A DNA stretch of 42,500 bases from Aquimarina spongiae (GCF_900141785.1 NZ_FQYP01000016.1:1-42500); one strand, 5' to 3'; counted from the first letter of the stretch, positions 25,885 to 35,091 are shown. Notes: generated by a model not told the origin, from the letters alone. Numbers and translations are program-made.

Positions 25885-26901
25885 TTAAATATTAAACTCC
25901 TTATTTAGCTGATTAATTTGCTCTGGACGGCCTAATACAACAATCCTTGATTTCGGTTTAAGTAAGGTGTCTGCTTCGGGATTTACAATATAATCTCCTT
26001 CGGGTGATTTATACCCTATAATGGTACACCCCGTTCTGGATCTCATGTTAATATTACGAATGGTTCTTTCTACATCATCATCAAACATATCCTCAAAAGA
26101 AATTTCCTCGATATTAATAGATCGCTTTCCTACTATAGATAAATTATCCAAAAACTCAATCAAATCCGGAACCACTACCAAAGAAGCCATATGATCTCCT
26201 CCTATTCTATCGGGCATGATTACATTATCTGCTCCTGCCAAACGTATTTTCTTGTATGATGCATCTTGTGAAGCCCTACTAATAATTTTTAAACCGCTAT
26301 TGATTTGTCTTGCCGAAAGCACTATAAATAAATTATCTGCATCTTCGGGTAGTGTACAGATCAGACAAGCTGCTCTTTTGATTCCTGCCTCTATCAATAC
26401 TTCATCTTCGGTGGCATTACCTCTCAAAAAAACTAATTCATCACTTTGATAACGTTCGATAAGCGTGCCATCTCTTTCAATAATAATAAATGGTTTATTG
26501 TATGCCAAAAGCTTGGCCGCCGCTTGTTTACCATTTCGGCCGTATCCAACAATAATGATATGGTTTTCTAACTGATGTATCATTTTTTGTATTTTTCGAT
26601 ATTGTGCTCTTTTCGGATCATTCTTACCTACAATGTATTCTGTGATTACGGATACGGAATAGGCAAATATGGCAACACTGGTCGAGATCAGAAAGACGGT
26701 AAACAACTTTGCATTATCGTCTAAAGGTTCTACCTCTCCAAAACCAACAGTAGACATGGTGATTACTGTCATGTATAATGCATCAATCCATGAGTAATCA
26801 GAAAAAAAACGAAAGCCAATAACCCCAATAGCCACGACAATAAATAATAATATCACGGCAATATAGATTCTAGGTCTTCCCCAATTCTGAAGTTTTATCA
26901 T
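25885..26901 (-). CDS. Two-helix potassium channel with RCK (TrkA-N/TrkA-C) domain
   Basis: The 338-residue protein has the MthK layout: TM1 (about 12-31), a pore loop with selectivity filter TVGFGE (51-56), TM2 (about 66-90), and a cytosolic RCK region. The Rossmann glycine motif GYGRNGKQAA is at 119-128, with an acidic strand end at IIIERDG, and a TrkA-C domain lies near 245-338. It should pass K+ under ligand control. GFG in place of GYG is an accepted filter variant. It overlaps the upstream PspC-domain gene by 4 bp (ATGA), which implies coupled translation. Confidence 0.94.
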   Translation of the reverse strand: MIKLQNWGRPRIYIAVILLFIVVAIGVIGFRFFSDYSWIDALYMTVITMSTVGFGEVEPLDDNAKLFTVFLISTSVAIFAYSVSVITEYIVGKNDPKRAQYRKIQKMIHQLENHIIIVGYGRNGKQAAAKLLAYNKPFIIIERDGTLIERYQSDELVFLRGNATEDEVLIEAGIKRAACLICTLPEDADNLFIVLSARQINSGLKIISRASQDASYKKIRLAGADNVIMPDRIGGDHMASLVVVPDLIEFLDNLSIVGKRSINIEEISFEDMFDDDVERTIRNINMRSRTGCTIIGYKSPEGDYIVNPEADTLLKPKSRIVVLGRPEQINQLNKEFNI

Positions 26902-27119
26902 AAATCAAACACAGACGTTCTTTTAGTATACACTAAGTCCTTTATTTTTAACCAAAAAGCCATATTAAGATACAAAACAAAACCCAGACCCGCAGTTGCA
27001 AAGGTTAAGTAGATAAAGAATAGACGTACAATCTTTGCACGCATTCCCAAACGATCTGCCAGCCTTGAAGAAACATAAAATCCATTACGCTCTAAGAAGT
27101 GTCTTAAATTGTATAGCAT
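26898..27119 (-). CDS. Small PspC-domain membrane protein
   Basis: The 73-residue protein is almost entirely a PspC domain: LRHFLERNGFYVSSRLADRLG, then MRAKIVRLFFIYLTFATAG, with a membrane helix at about 30-50. PspC proteins sense or relay envelope stress, but this one lacks the longer effector part. I start at ATG 27119 because the PspC domain begins there; the frame extends 25 codons further upstream into low-confidence sequence overlapping the DUF2851 gene. Its stop overlaps the start of the K+ channel gene by 4 bp. Confidence 0.85.
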   Translation of the reverse strand: MLYNLRHFLERNGFYVSSRLADRLGMRAKIVRLFFIYLTFATAGLGFVLYLNMAFWLKIKDLVYTKRTSVFDL

Positions 27120-27148
27120 ACCGCAAAATAAATATATTATCTTAATTT

Positions 27149-28429
27149 TTAATCTTGATTCAATAAATAATTCCCGATAGCACATTTTAAACACGCTTTA
27201 CGATCACAATAGTTTTGCCTGAGTTGCAATAAGGATTGTGATTGTAATGCATTTTGAAAAACCAAACCACTTTCCTCAAATCTTGTAACAATGGTATTCT
27301 TTTCGGCTTGGATGTTTGTAATTAGTGCCATTACAGCCTCGTCAGTATTTTTTCCTAAACTTCTGAAATAACAAAAACGAATAGGAATAACAGTATTGAT
27401 CAAAATTAAATCTACCATTTGGCGAGTAATTGGTTTATCCCGAACCACCGATTCTTTTGAGAAGGTATAATGATTTTTCCAGAAATTGCTGATCTCTATC
27501 GAGAACAATCGATAGAAATCTGCTAGCATATTCGTATTTACAACAAGATCAAAAAGTGCAGGGTATTTTGCATACAAACTTGCTAATTGCGCAATACGAA
27601 TTGTAGGAAAATTTGGTGGTCGTAATCTAAAAAATTGAAATGGAAGTACATTTCTAGTATCCAAATTGAATTTATGCTTCAAAAATGCATATTCTTTTTG
27701 CAAACTATTGAAATAAGGAACATCAGATTCATTTTCCAAAAGTCCTGCCTGTCCAAACAACAAGGCTTCTAAAACCGTTTGATCCTGACTACATTTCCGA
27801 AATACAGAAAATTCAAAAGACTGTGCAAGACTCAAAAATGCATCCCCATTTACCTTTAATCCAAAGTTTTTTGCCAGTAGCATAAAAAACACAGCTTCCC
27901 AATTGTTGGCATAATTAGAAAGTAAATTCATAATCAGTTTTGATTTTTGTTCTAATCGTTCTACAAATAATCGATCTTGAAAATTAGAAAGCAGGAAATC
28001 AGGTATTTGATTTAATCCCGACTTGCAGGGCAGTTGATGATTGGAAGAATGCACAAAAAGTTGATGATACCGATCCAACAATTGCTCATCCACATAATCT
28101 CTTAACTGTAATGTAGGCACTCTGGTATTGTCTTTCCTAAAAACTTCTATATCATCGTCCCAAACCACATGAAGAATCACATTATCATATGCACTATCTT
28201 GTTCGTGGTGATGGGCATACCAATCGCTAGATTTGATATGTAACTCCACATTTCCAGCCCATTTCTGACCTTCTATGCTAATCAGTGCATTAAAGAAATC
28301 CGGTCCAGCATGTGCTACATTATGTACACCTAACCGATATAACTTAATTTCTTCTTTTGAAGTGGTTTTTAAATTTGAGCAACTAAACTTTTTGAATTTC
28401 CATAAATAATGGAGAAAATCTTCCTTCAT
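27149..28429 (-). CDS. DUF2851 family protein
   Basis: The 426-residue soluble protein is recognised as DUF2851, a Bacteroidota family of unknown function. The N-terminal third has the conserved block KWAGNVELHIKSSDWYAHHH, then AYDNVILHVVWDDD. Its E-x-H and D pattern recalls nucleases of the PD-(D/E)XK type, but I cannot establish that. The C-terminus has a Cys cluster CDRKACLKCAIGNYL that could bind metal. It is the first gene of a three-gene unit with the PspC protein (29 bp downstream) and the K+ channel. Confidence 0.88.
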   Translation of the reverse strand: MKEDFLHYLWKFKKFSCSNLKTTSKEEIKLYRLGVHNVAHAGPDFFNALISIEGQKWAGNVELHIKSSDWYAHHHEQDSAYDNVILHVVWDDDIEVFRKDNTRVPTLQLRDYVDEQLLDRYHQLFVHSSNHQLPCKSGLNQIPDFLLSNFQDRLFVERLEQKSKLIMNLLSNYANNWEAVFFMLLAKNFGLKVNGDAFLSLAQSFEFSVFRKCSQDQTVLEALLFGQAGLLENESDVPYFNSLQKEYAFLKHKFNLDTRNVLPFQFFRLRPPNFPTIRIAQLASLYAKYPALFDLVVNTNMLADFYRLFSIEISNFWKNHYTFSKESVVRDKPITRQMVDLILINTVIPIRFCYFRSLGKNTDEAVMALITNIQAEKNTIVTRFEESGLVFQNALQSQSLLQLRQNYCDRKACLKCAIGNYLLNQD

Positions 28430-28615
28430 CCTTTTTTGTAGTTATTAGCGTTATTTTTTACTCCTGAAAAACTCAGGAACATTCGCTATTTACCTTTTCA
28501 GGTAGGATGAAGAAAATAGAAATAGCGTTCTATGGATTTCAAAAGTACTAAATTTTGGAGTATCCTTGTAAGCATCATTAGAAACCAATGACAAAATACC
28601 AAACTAACTCCTCTT

Positions 28616-29470
28616 ATGAAGAATGTATTGAAGTCCATTTTCATCTCTCTATTTCCGGCAATAGCACTCTATTTTGTGATTGACAGTATTATACATCTTA
28701 TCAATCATGATATATCCTATCGCTATTTGGGGAGATTACTCCTAGCTCTTGCTATTGTTTCGTTCTTTGCTCTTCTTTTTATAAGACCTGTAGCACGAAC
28801 TGATGCTAATCTAAAGGTGTATACGGTATTTATAGCCATTGGTTTTTTGGTGAGCATGATTTTTGGAGGAATTATCCAAAATGATATCAATGGATCTTTA
28901 CCTAGTGTAGGTTTATTTTTAGGATGGGTATTATATATCAAATGGTATTCTGTTTTTGAGGACAGAAAATCTAACAAAAGTATTGTTGTTGGTAAAACGC
29001 TTCCAGAACTAACATTTGAGAATCCAGAAAAACAAGAAATACACAGCTCCCAATTTTTGGGTAATCCATCAATTTATCTTTTCTACAGAGGAAATTGGTG
29101 CCCTTTGTGCATGGCACAAATCAAAGAAATAGCAAATCAATACAAAGAGTTAGAAAAACGAAACGTGAATGTGGTTATGATTAGTCCTCAACCCCATACG
29201 CATACAAAATCTCTTGCCAATAAGTTCGATCTCAATTTTCACTTTCTAGTAGATAAAGACAATACTGTTGCTAAACAATTAGATATTCTAGGAAAGAATG
29301 GACTCCCGATGGGCTTTCAAACTTTGGGATATGATAGTGATACGGTATTACCCACTGTTATTATTACTGATAAAAATGGCAAAATACTTTTTGCTGATCT
29401 CACTAATAACTACAGAGTACGTCCAGAACCCGAAACATTTTTAAGAGTTTTGGATCAACATGCTATCTGA
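28616..29470 (+). CDS. Membrane-anchored AhpC/TSA (peroxiredoxin-like) protein
   Basis: The 284-residue protein has four predicted membrane helices (about 8-28, 37-57, 67-87, 94-112) followed by a thioredoxin-fold AhpC/TSA domain. The active site is YRGNWCPLCMAQ with C162 and C165, the CxxC spacing seen in thioredoxin-like peroxiredoxins. Other supporting segments are VVMISPQPHTHTKSLANKFD and LPTVIITDKNGKI. It probably reduces peroxides or disulfides near the membrane; the side of the membrane is not settled by the sequence. The gene is alone on the + strand, divergent from the DUF2851 gene. Confidence 0.85.
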   Translation: MKNVLKSIFISLFPAIALYFVIDSIIHLINHDISYRYLGRLLLALAIVSFFALLFIRPVARTDANLKVYTVFIAIGFLVSMIFGGIIQNDINGSLPSVGLFLGWVLYIKWYSVFEDRKSNKSIVVGKTLPELTFENPEKQEIHSSQFLGNPSIYLFYRGNWCPLCMAQIKEIANQYKELEKRNVNVVMISPQPHTHTKSLANKFDLNFHFLVDKDNTVAKQLDILGKNGLPMGFQTLGYDSDTVLPTVIITDKNGKILFADLTNNYRVRPEPETFLRVLDQHAI

Positions 29471-29797
29471 TTATTAACAACTTTCGGATCAATTTCTTCA
29501 AATTCGCTCTCATTTTTACGGTAAAAAAGTCTTTAAACTGACTTAAAACTGCATAAAAATGGGGTCAAACTCTTAAAATCTAGTTAATTTACTATAGAAA
29601 TGTACTATTGGTAAGAATTTATGTATTAATGGAAAACCTTACAAAAATTACATTTCTTTACTTTGTTAGTAACAAAAGGGAAAAACACTTTCAAAAAACG
29701 ACATAAAAATTTCAAACCCTAAGCTAAGTTGAGTTTGTGTTAGGTTATAGATGGTTGCTACTCGTTAGTGACCATCTTTATTTTTGAACAAATTGTA
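29471..29797. other. Intergenic region between convergent genes, no gene seen
   Basis: This 327-bp AT-rich stretch has no credible ORF. It contains a perfect 7+7 inverted repeat TTTGTTA-g-TAACAAA at 29662-29676 and, about 75 bp further on, a terminator-like hairpin. I found no promoter consensus to support a small RNA. Confidence 0.45.
29749..29785 (+). terminator. Possible terminator downstream of the peroxiredoxin-like gene
   Basis: AGATGGT (29749-29755) pairs with ACCATCT (29771-29777), with further pairing CTA/TAG inside after two mismatches, and is followed by TTATTTTTG on the + strand. It lies about 280 bp after the stop codon, which is far for a simple terminator. Confidence 0.45.
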
Positions 29798-30778
29798 CTA
29801 AATAGAAATGTCGGGGTAAATGTCGAATTTATTAAAAAATGCCTTTCGAAATTTTGAAGAGTTTGAATAATTCAGTGCATCCATAACTTCCTTTACAGAC
29901 AAACCATCTGCAAAAATCATATTATAAGAACTCTCAAGTTTTTTATTGTTAAAAAATTCAAGAGGCGTTTGATTATGAATTTCTTTGAACATATTAAAAA
30001 AATTGGTTCGACTCATATGGGCCATTTTGGCCAGCTGATCCACTCCAATAAAAGGTTCATGCAAATGCCCCCTGAGGTAATCACTTACTTTGTAAATACT
30101 TCCAACCTGAGCACTATTGATATTAAAGGGGTTACTTTCTGTTTCCCATTTTTGAACATCTTTCCAAAAAGTTTCCAGTAATCGAATTCCTCGCGAAACA
30201 AAATAGAGATAATTCTCTACTTTTTTAAGATCGGGTGATACGATTTGATCAAAAAGATGGGACTGTTTATAAGAGAGATAAAATTTATGGATATGTTGAT
30301 GAGAGTACCGAATATAGCTATCTACTTTTTCTGCCATATCACTACTCTTCATAAAATAAGGTTTGGTATACGAGCTCTTTAATACAATCATTGTTGATTT
30401 TACCTCGGCCCCTTTGGTAATAAATACCTGTTCTCCCTGTTGTGCATCCATACAACGCATATTACCAGGAGTATAGTTGTCAGAATATTTACTGATGATT
30501 TCTTGAGATTCTATCTTATGATCCAGGGCATATTTTCTAAAATGCAGAATAATATCCTTTTCATCTATTGGCCTTCGAACATAATGAATATCTGTATTGG
30601 CCTTGTAGTTATTGACTAGCAAGAATACTTCTGGAGAAATCTTATAGTACGAGAGGTATCCTTCTCCTATCTCTGGAGGGAAATAGATATGATCAGAAGT
30701 GCTATCAGGATTTAACTGGGACCTGAAATAGTTTCTTAATTGATCAATATCTGAGAAATCAAAAATATATTTATACAT
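29798..30778 (-). CDS. AraC family transcriptional regulator
   Basis: The 326-residue protein has an N-terminal sensor-like region without a recognisable domain and a C-terminal AraC-type double helix-turn-helix at about 230-326. The first HTH is IGVDQLAKMAHMSRTNFFNM, followed by FKEIHNQTPLEFFNNKKLE. The second is LSVKEVMDALNYSNSSKFRK. The protein ends at KFDIYPDISI, right after the second HTH, which is slightly short of the usual end. Ligand and targets are unknown. It is transcribed alone on the minus strand, 150 bp after the cystathionine beta-synthase gene and its terminator. Confidence 0.9.
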   Translation of the reverse strand: MYKYIFDFSDIDQLRNYFRSQLNPDSTSDHIYFPPEIGEGYLSYYKISPEVFLLVNNYKANTDIHYVRRPIDEKDIILHFRKYALDHKIESQEIISKYSDNYTPGNMRCMDAQQGEQVFITKGAEVKSTMIVLKSSYTKPYFMKSSDMAEKVDSYIRYSHQHIHKFYLSYKQSHLFDQIVSPDLKKVENYLYFVSRGIRLLETFWKDVQKWETESNPFNINSAQVGSIYKVSDYLRGHLHEPFIGVDQLAKMAHMSRTNFFNMFKEIHNQTPLEFFNNKKLESSYNMIFADGLSVKEVMDALNYSNSSKFRKAFFNKFDIYPDISI

Positions 30779-30868
30779 ACCCCTACAATTTATGCTAGTC
30801 TTTACCCTTATAGATTACAACGGTCCCTTAACGTTGCGTAATTTTTATCAAAAATAAACACTACAAAC

Positions 30869-30905
30869 AACCCCTTTATCAGCAGATAACGCTGATAGAG
30901 GGGTT
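30869..30905 (-). terminator. Long hairpin downstream of the cystathionine beta-synthase gene
   Basis: A 15-bp stem (30869-30883 with 30891-30905; one G-U or A-C position depending on strand) with a 7-nt loop lies 24 bp after the stop codon. On the minus strand it is followed by GTTTGTAG, so its T tract is weak although the stem is strong. Confidence 0.7.
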
Positions 30906-30929
30906 AAATTATATTTTAAAGATAATGAT

Positions 30930-32291
30930 TTATTTTATATGGCTAATAACGTCATATTTGGTAATAATATGATGTTTCCCATTTTCAAGTGCAACGAGAA
31001 CGGCAGGATTTCCATTTTTGATAAGCTTAGATATTTCATCAAGAGAAGCTTTTGCATTCACTATAGGAAATGGTTCTTTCATCACCTCTTTTATAGGAGT
31101 GCTATCCATATTTTTGTCTTCCATAAAAGCTTTAAACAAAGCACTTTCATCTACAGAACCGACAAATCCATCGGCATCAACAACGGGTATTTGCGAAATT
31201 TGAAATTTACGCATACGCTCTATCGCATGAGAAACCAGCTCTTCGGTTTTTACGGTTACCAAAGGTTTGTCTGAGTGGTTTTTGATCAAATCGGTAGCCA
31301 CAGAAATTTCTTCCTCCAAAAATCCTCTTTCCCGCATCCAATCGTCATTAAACATTTTACCCACATATCGGCTACCATGATCGTGATACAATACTACCAC
31401 CACATCATCTTTGGTAAAATGCTCTTTGAGTTGCAAAAGTCCTTTAATCGCAGCTCCCGCACTATTTCCTAAAAACATCCCTTCTTCCTTTGCCAATTTT
31501 TGAGTGTATATGGCAGCATCTTTATCAGTAACTTTTGTAAATCCATCAATTACCGAAAAATCCACATTTTCAGGAAGAATGTCTTCACCAATACCTTCGG
31601 TAATGTATGAGTAGATTTCATTCTCATCAAAGATCCCTGTCTCATGATACTTCTTAAATACAGATCCATAGGTATCTACTCCCCATATCTTTATATCAGG
31701 GTTTTGTTCTTTAAGGTATTTTCCAACTCCGGATATCGTTCCTCCGGTACCTACTCCAACAATAAAATGAGTAACTTTTCCTTCCGTCTGTTTCCAGATT
31801 TCAGGACCAGTAGATTCGTAATGTGCTTGCGCATTGGACGGATTGTCATATTGATTCACATACCACGAATTTGGTGTCTCTTCAGCCAAACGTTTGGATA
31901 CAGAATAATACGACCTTGGATCATCGGGTTCTACATTAGTAGGACATACCATTACTTTGGCTCCAACGGCTCTTAGGATATCCATTTTTTCCTTAGACTG
32001 TTTATCTGCCATAACGCATATTAGCTTATATCCCTTTACGATGGCTGCAAGGGCTAATCCCATTCCGGTATTACCCGATGTACCTTCAATAATAGTACCT
32101 CCTGGTTGTAATCTGCCATCAGCTTCTGCATCTTCAATCATTTTTAATGCCATACGATCTTTTACCGAATTTCCAGGGTTAAAAGTTTCATATTTGGCTA
32201 ACACCAAGGCATCGACATCCTCAACCAATGCATTCATCTTTACCAAAGGAGTATTCCCAATGGTTCCTAATATATTTTCTGCGTATTCCAC
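30930..32291 (-). CDS. Cystathionine beta-synthase-type PLP enzyme with C-terminal CBS domain pair
   Basis: The 453-residue fold-type II PLP enzyme makes cystathionine from serine or an activated serine plus homocysteine, or acts as a cysteine synthase; sequence alone does not decide. The PLP lysine is K44 in NPGNSVKDRMA. The phosphate- and substrate-binding loops GTSGNTGMGLA and GVGTGGTISG are intact. Two CBS domains fill roughly residues 330-453 and probably bind an adenosine ligand. I chose GTG 32291, which gives the family N-terminus VEYAENILGTIGNTPLVKM. The frame extends 27 codons to a TTG at 32372 with no ATG, and a -7 promoter box lies in that extension. Confidence 0.93.
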   Translation of the reverse strand: MEYAENILGTIGNTPLVKMNALVEDVDALVLAKYETFNPGNSVKDRMALKMIEDAEADGRLQPGGTIIEGTSGNTGMGLALAAIVKGYKLICVMADKQSKEKMDILRAVGAKVMVCPTNVEPDDPRSYYSVSKRLAEETPNSWYVNQYDNPSNAQAHYESTGPEIWKQTEGKVTHFIVGVGTGGTISGVGKYLKEQNPDIKIWGVDTYGSVFKKYHETGIFDENEIYSYITEGIGEDILPENVDFSVIDGFTKVTDKDAAIYTQKLAKEEGMFLGNSAGAAIKGLLQLKEHFTKDDVVVVLYHDHGSRYVGKMFNDDWMRERGFLEEEISVATDLIKNHSDKPLVTVKTEELVSHAIERMRKFQISQIPVVDADGFVGSVDESALFKAFMEDKNMDSTPIKEVMKEPFPIVNAKASLDEISKLIKNGNPAVLVALENGKHHIITKYDVISHIK

Positions 32292-32332
32292 ACTACTAAT
32301 TTTAGATTCCCAAATGAAGGGTATTTTACTTG

Positions 32333-32340
32333 CAAAGATA
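32333..32340 (-). promoter_or_regulatory. Putative -7 box for the cystathionine beta-synthase gene
   Basis: TATCTTTG on the minus strand matches TAnnTTTG and lies 41 bp upstream of GTG 32291, inside the longer possible reading frame. No TTTG is found at the expected -33 position. It supports the shorter protein. Confidence 0.5.
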
Positions 32341-32414
32341 CGATGTAGATGATCTAATTCATCATAGTTCAATCAAATATTTTTCCGACATAAAAACTAA
32401 TTACATCCCTGTTT

Positions 32415-33656
32415 TTACTCAAATCGAATCGATTTGGTAGGAGATATTTTTGACACAATATAAGAAGGTATCAGTAGCATAATTAAACACAATGCCATAG
32501 TCCCCAAATTTAATAATACGATATACCCTATATTAATGTATACCGGTGCGGTACTCACATAATAGGTTTCGGGATTAAGGCGTACCACCCCATAGACATC
32601 TTGAATCCAAAGCAATCCAATTCCTATTAGATTTCCCCAAAAAAGCCCTATGGCAATAAGGTAAGCCGCGTTATATAGAAACACTTTTCTAATGGTCCAG
32701 TCGGTTGCTCCCAATGCCTTCAAAACACCAATCATCGGTGTTTTTTCCAAAATAAGCACTAATAAAGCCGTGATCATATTAATTCCTGCAACCAGAATAA
32801 TAATGGCAATAATACCTATGATATTGAGATCAAAAAGTTTTAACCATTCAAAAATGGTGGCGTACTTTAAGGTAATGGTTTGGCTATCTAAGGTAGAAGG
32901 AACATTTTCGTAGATCTCCTGTCCTTTGGCATCAATTTTTTCAAAATCATCAATATACACCTCAAAATTCCCCACTTCATCTTCTTTCCACTTGTTCATA
33001 CGTTGTATATGTCGTATGTCGGCAAACAAATAGGTCTCATCAAACTCCTGAAACCCTGAATTATAAATCCCCACGATTTCAAAAGCTCTGATATAGGGTC
33101 GAGAGGCAGAACTCCCATTTTTCTTCAGGAAATAGGTAATCGCTTTATCCCCTATCCCCAATTTCAAACGATTCGCAAAATGAGAAGATAAAAGTATCTC
33201 GTTATTTAGAGTATCGGTAAAATCAGGAATTCGTCCTTCGATGATATATTCTTTAAAATGTTCCCAATTGTAGTCCTCTCCTATACCTTTTACCACAACA
33301 CCATCAAAATCAGTCTCTGTACGAATCAATCCAATTTTGGTAGCTACTCCTTGCAAATGCTCAATTCCAGCCACTTCATCAAAATCTGGATAAAAATCTT
33401 GATTGGTGGATATTGGGATCAAAGTTTCTACACTACTGTTGTTATCAAAGCTATTAATTAAGATATGACCATTAAAAGCGGCAACTTTTTCCCGTATTTT
33501 ACGTTGTAAACCTATCCCCGTAGCTACAGTAATCAACATCATAATCATACCAATCGCAATGGCAGAAATCGCAATTTTTACAATAGGAGTCGAAATGCTA
33601 CTTTTATGTTCCTTACCTTTGATAAGGCGTTTAGCGATAAAATACTCGAAATTCAA
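32415..33656 (-). CDS. FtsX-like permease of the LolC/LolE family
   Basis: The 413-residue membrane subunit of an ABC transporter has the LolC/E layout. TM1 is at about 25-47 (IVKIAISAIAIGMIMMLITV), a large periplasmic MacB-like domain fills about 48-265, and three helices follow with the FtsX segment LEKTPMIGVLKALGATDWTI. By family it takes part in lipoprotein release from the inner membrane; the LolD ATPase is not in the window. The start is TTG 33656, because the N-terminus NFEYFIAKRLIKG matches homologues, no ATG precedes it, and an in-frame stop lies just upstream. It is divergent from the NamZ-like gene with only 8 bp between start codons. Confidence 0.92.
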   Translation of the reverse strand: MNFEYFIAKRLIKGKEHKSSISTPIVKIAISAIAIGMIMMLITVATGIGLQRKIREKVAAFNGHILINSFDNNSSVETLIPISTNQDFYPDFDEVAGIEHLQGVATKIGLIRTETDFDGVVVKGIGEDYNWEHFKEYIIEGRIPDFTDTLNNEILLSSHFANRLKLGIGDKAITYFLKKNGSSASRPYIRAFEIVGIYNSGFQEFDETYLFADIRHIQRMNKWKEDEVGNFEVYIDDFEKIDAKGQEIYENVPSTLDSQTITLKYATIFEWLKLFDLNIIGIIAIIILVAGINMITALLVLILEKTPMIGVLKALGATDWTIRKVFLYNAAYLIAIGLFWGNLIGIGLLWIQDVYGVVRLNPETYYVSTAPVYINIGYIVLLNLGTMALCLIMLLIPSYIVSKISPTKSIRFE

Positions 33657-33664
33657 GCTTAATT

Positions 33665-34966
33665 ATGGTTTTTATTAAAAATGCATCTTCCAAAAAGATT
33701 GATAGGTTCAAAAATACATTTTTATTCCTTTCTCTGATTTTTATTTCCTGTATAAGTGGAATAAAAAAGGGATCTGGGGCCTCATCTCCCTCTGATCCAG
33801 AGGTTGTGTCTAACCAGATCGTGGTAAATGACACTGTACAAAATCAAGATCCAATACTGGTTGGGGCCAATCAAACCGAGGCGTATCTTCCTATACTTGA
33901 AAACAAAAAGGTAGGAATTGTTGGAAATCAAACCACGGTAATTTTTAGAGAAGGAGTCACCAACAAGAACTATATTCATCTGATAGACACCTTATTATCA
34001 AGAAATATAAACATCAAGAAAGTATTTGCTCCAGAACACGGATTTAGAGGAAAAGCAGATGCGGGAGAATTAATAGCCGACGGAAAAGACATTAAAACAG
34101 GATTACCTATTATCTCGTTGCATGGTAAAAATAAAAAACCTTCAAAAGAATCCCTTTCGGGTATTGAGATCATGGTTTTTGATATTCAGGATGTAGGAGT
34201 TCGGTTTTACACCTACATTTCTACCTTGCATTATGTGATGCAGGCCTGTGCAGAGAACAATATTCCTTTGTTGATTCTGGATCGACCAAATCCCAATGCT
34301 CATTATATCGATGGCCCAACCATGAAACCCGAACACACTAGTTTTTTGGGTGTACACCCTATTCCTTTAGTTCATGGTATGACCATAGGAGAATATGCCA
34401 AAATGACGAATGGACAAGGCTGGTTAGGCAATGAGCTAAAATGCAATATTACCGTAATTCCTGTCACGAATTATACTCATAACACTTCATATAGCTTGCC
34501 TATACGACCTTCGCCAAACTTACCCAATGATACAGCCATCAACCTATATCCTAGTCTTGGTTTCTTTGAAGGAACCACCATCAATGCGGGAAGAGGTACC
34601 GAAACTCAGTTTCAGATATACGGTTCTCCGGATCTTACTATAGACAAGTATGATTTTGCCTATACTCCCAAACCTAATTTTGGTGCCAAATATCCAAAAC
34701 ACCAGGGAGAAGTTTGTTATGGAAACGATTTAACCAATACTAAACGCCTCAAAGCCATCAATCTATGGTGGTTGGTTAACGCTTATAAAAACTCAACAGA
34801 CAAAGAAAAGTTCTTCAAAACCAAATCTTTTACTGCTCATGCTGGGACCGAAAAATTACAGCAACAAATTATGGAAGGGGTAAGCGTGACAGAAATCAAA
34901 AAGTCATGGAGTGATGACCTTAGAAAATATATGGAAATGAGAAAGCAGTATTTGCTTTATCCGTAG
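33665..34966 (+). CDS. Exo-beta-N-acetylmuramidase NamZ-type lipoprotein (DUF1343)
   Basis: The 433-residue protein belongs to the DUF1343/NamZ family (GH171), which removes MurNAc from the non-reducing end of peptidoglycan fragments for cell-wall recycling. A lipoprotein signal ends LFLSLIFIS-C29. Family blocks include VFAPEHGFRGKADAGE (which carries the likely catalytic Glu), FDIQDVGVRFYTYISTLHYV, LDRPNPNAHYIDGP and FFEGTTINAGRGTETQFQIY. ATG 33665 is needed because no later in-frame start precedes the signal peptide. A -7-like TACCTTTG at 33614-33621 lies inside the divergent permease gene. Confidence 0.93.
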   Translation: MVFIKNASSKKIDRFKNTFLFLSLIFISCISGIKKGSGASSPSDPEVVSNQIVVNDTVQNQDPILVGANQTEAYLPILENKKVGIVGNQTTVIFREGVTNKNYIHLIDTLLSRNINIKKVFAPEHGFRGKADAGELIADGKDIKTGLPIISLHGKNKKPSKESLSGIEIMVFDIQDVGVRFYTYISTLHYVMQACAENNIPLLILDRPNPNAHYIDGPTMKPEHTSFLGVHPIPLVHGMTIGEYAKMTNGQGWLGNELKCNITVIPVTNYTHNTSYSLPIRPSPNLPNDTAINLYPSLGFFEGTTINAGRGTETQFQIYGSPDLTIDKYDFAYTPKPNFGAKYPKHQGEVCYGNDLTNTKRLKAINLWWLVNAYKNSTDKEKFFKTKSFTAHAGTEKLQQQIMEGVSVTEIKKSWSDDLRKYMEMRKQYLLYP

Positions 34967-35091
34967 CTATTAGACAATCAAGATTTTCGATGTTCATCAA
35001 ATTACTCGGTTAATGATGTCCATATTGTAACCGCTTCTTTCTCTATATAATACCCCCTGTTTTCAGGGATAGAAGGGTCTTCTAGAATTAA

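Noticed and set aside
33631..33834. 67-codon minus-strand frame overlapping the NamZ signal peptide
   Set aside because: It overlaps both divergent genes, shows no family features and looks like an antisense shadow.
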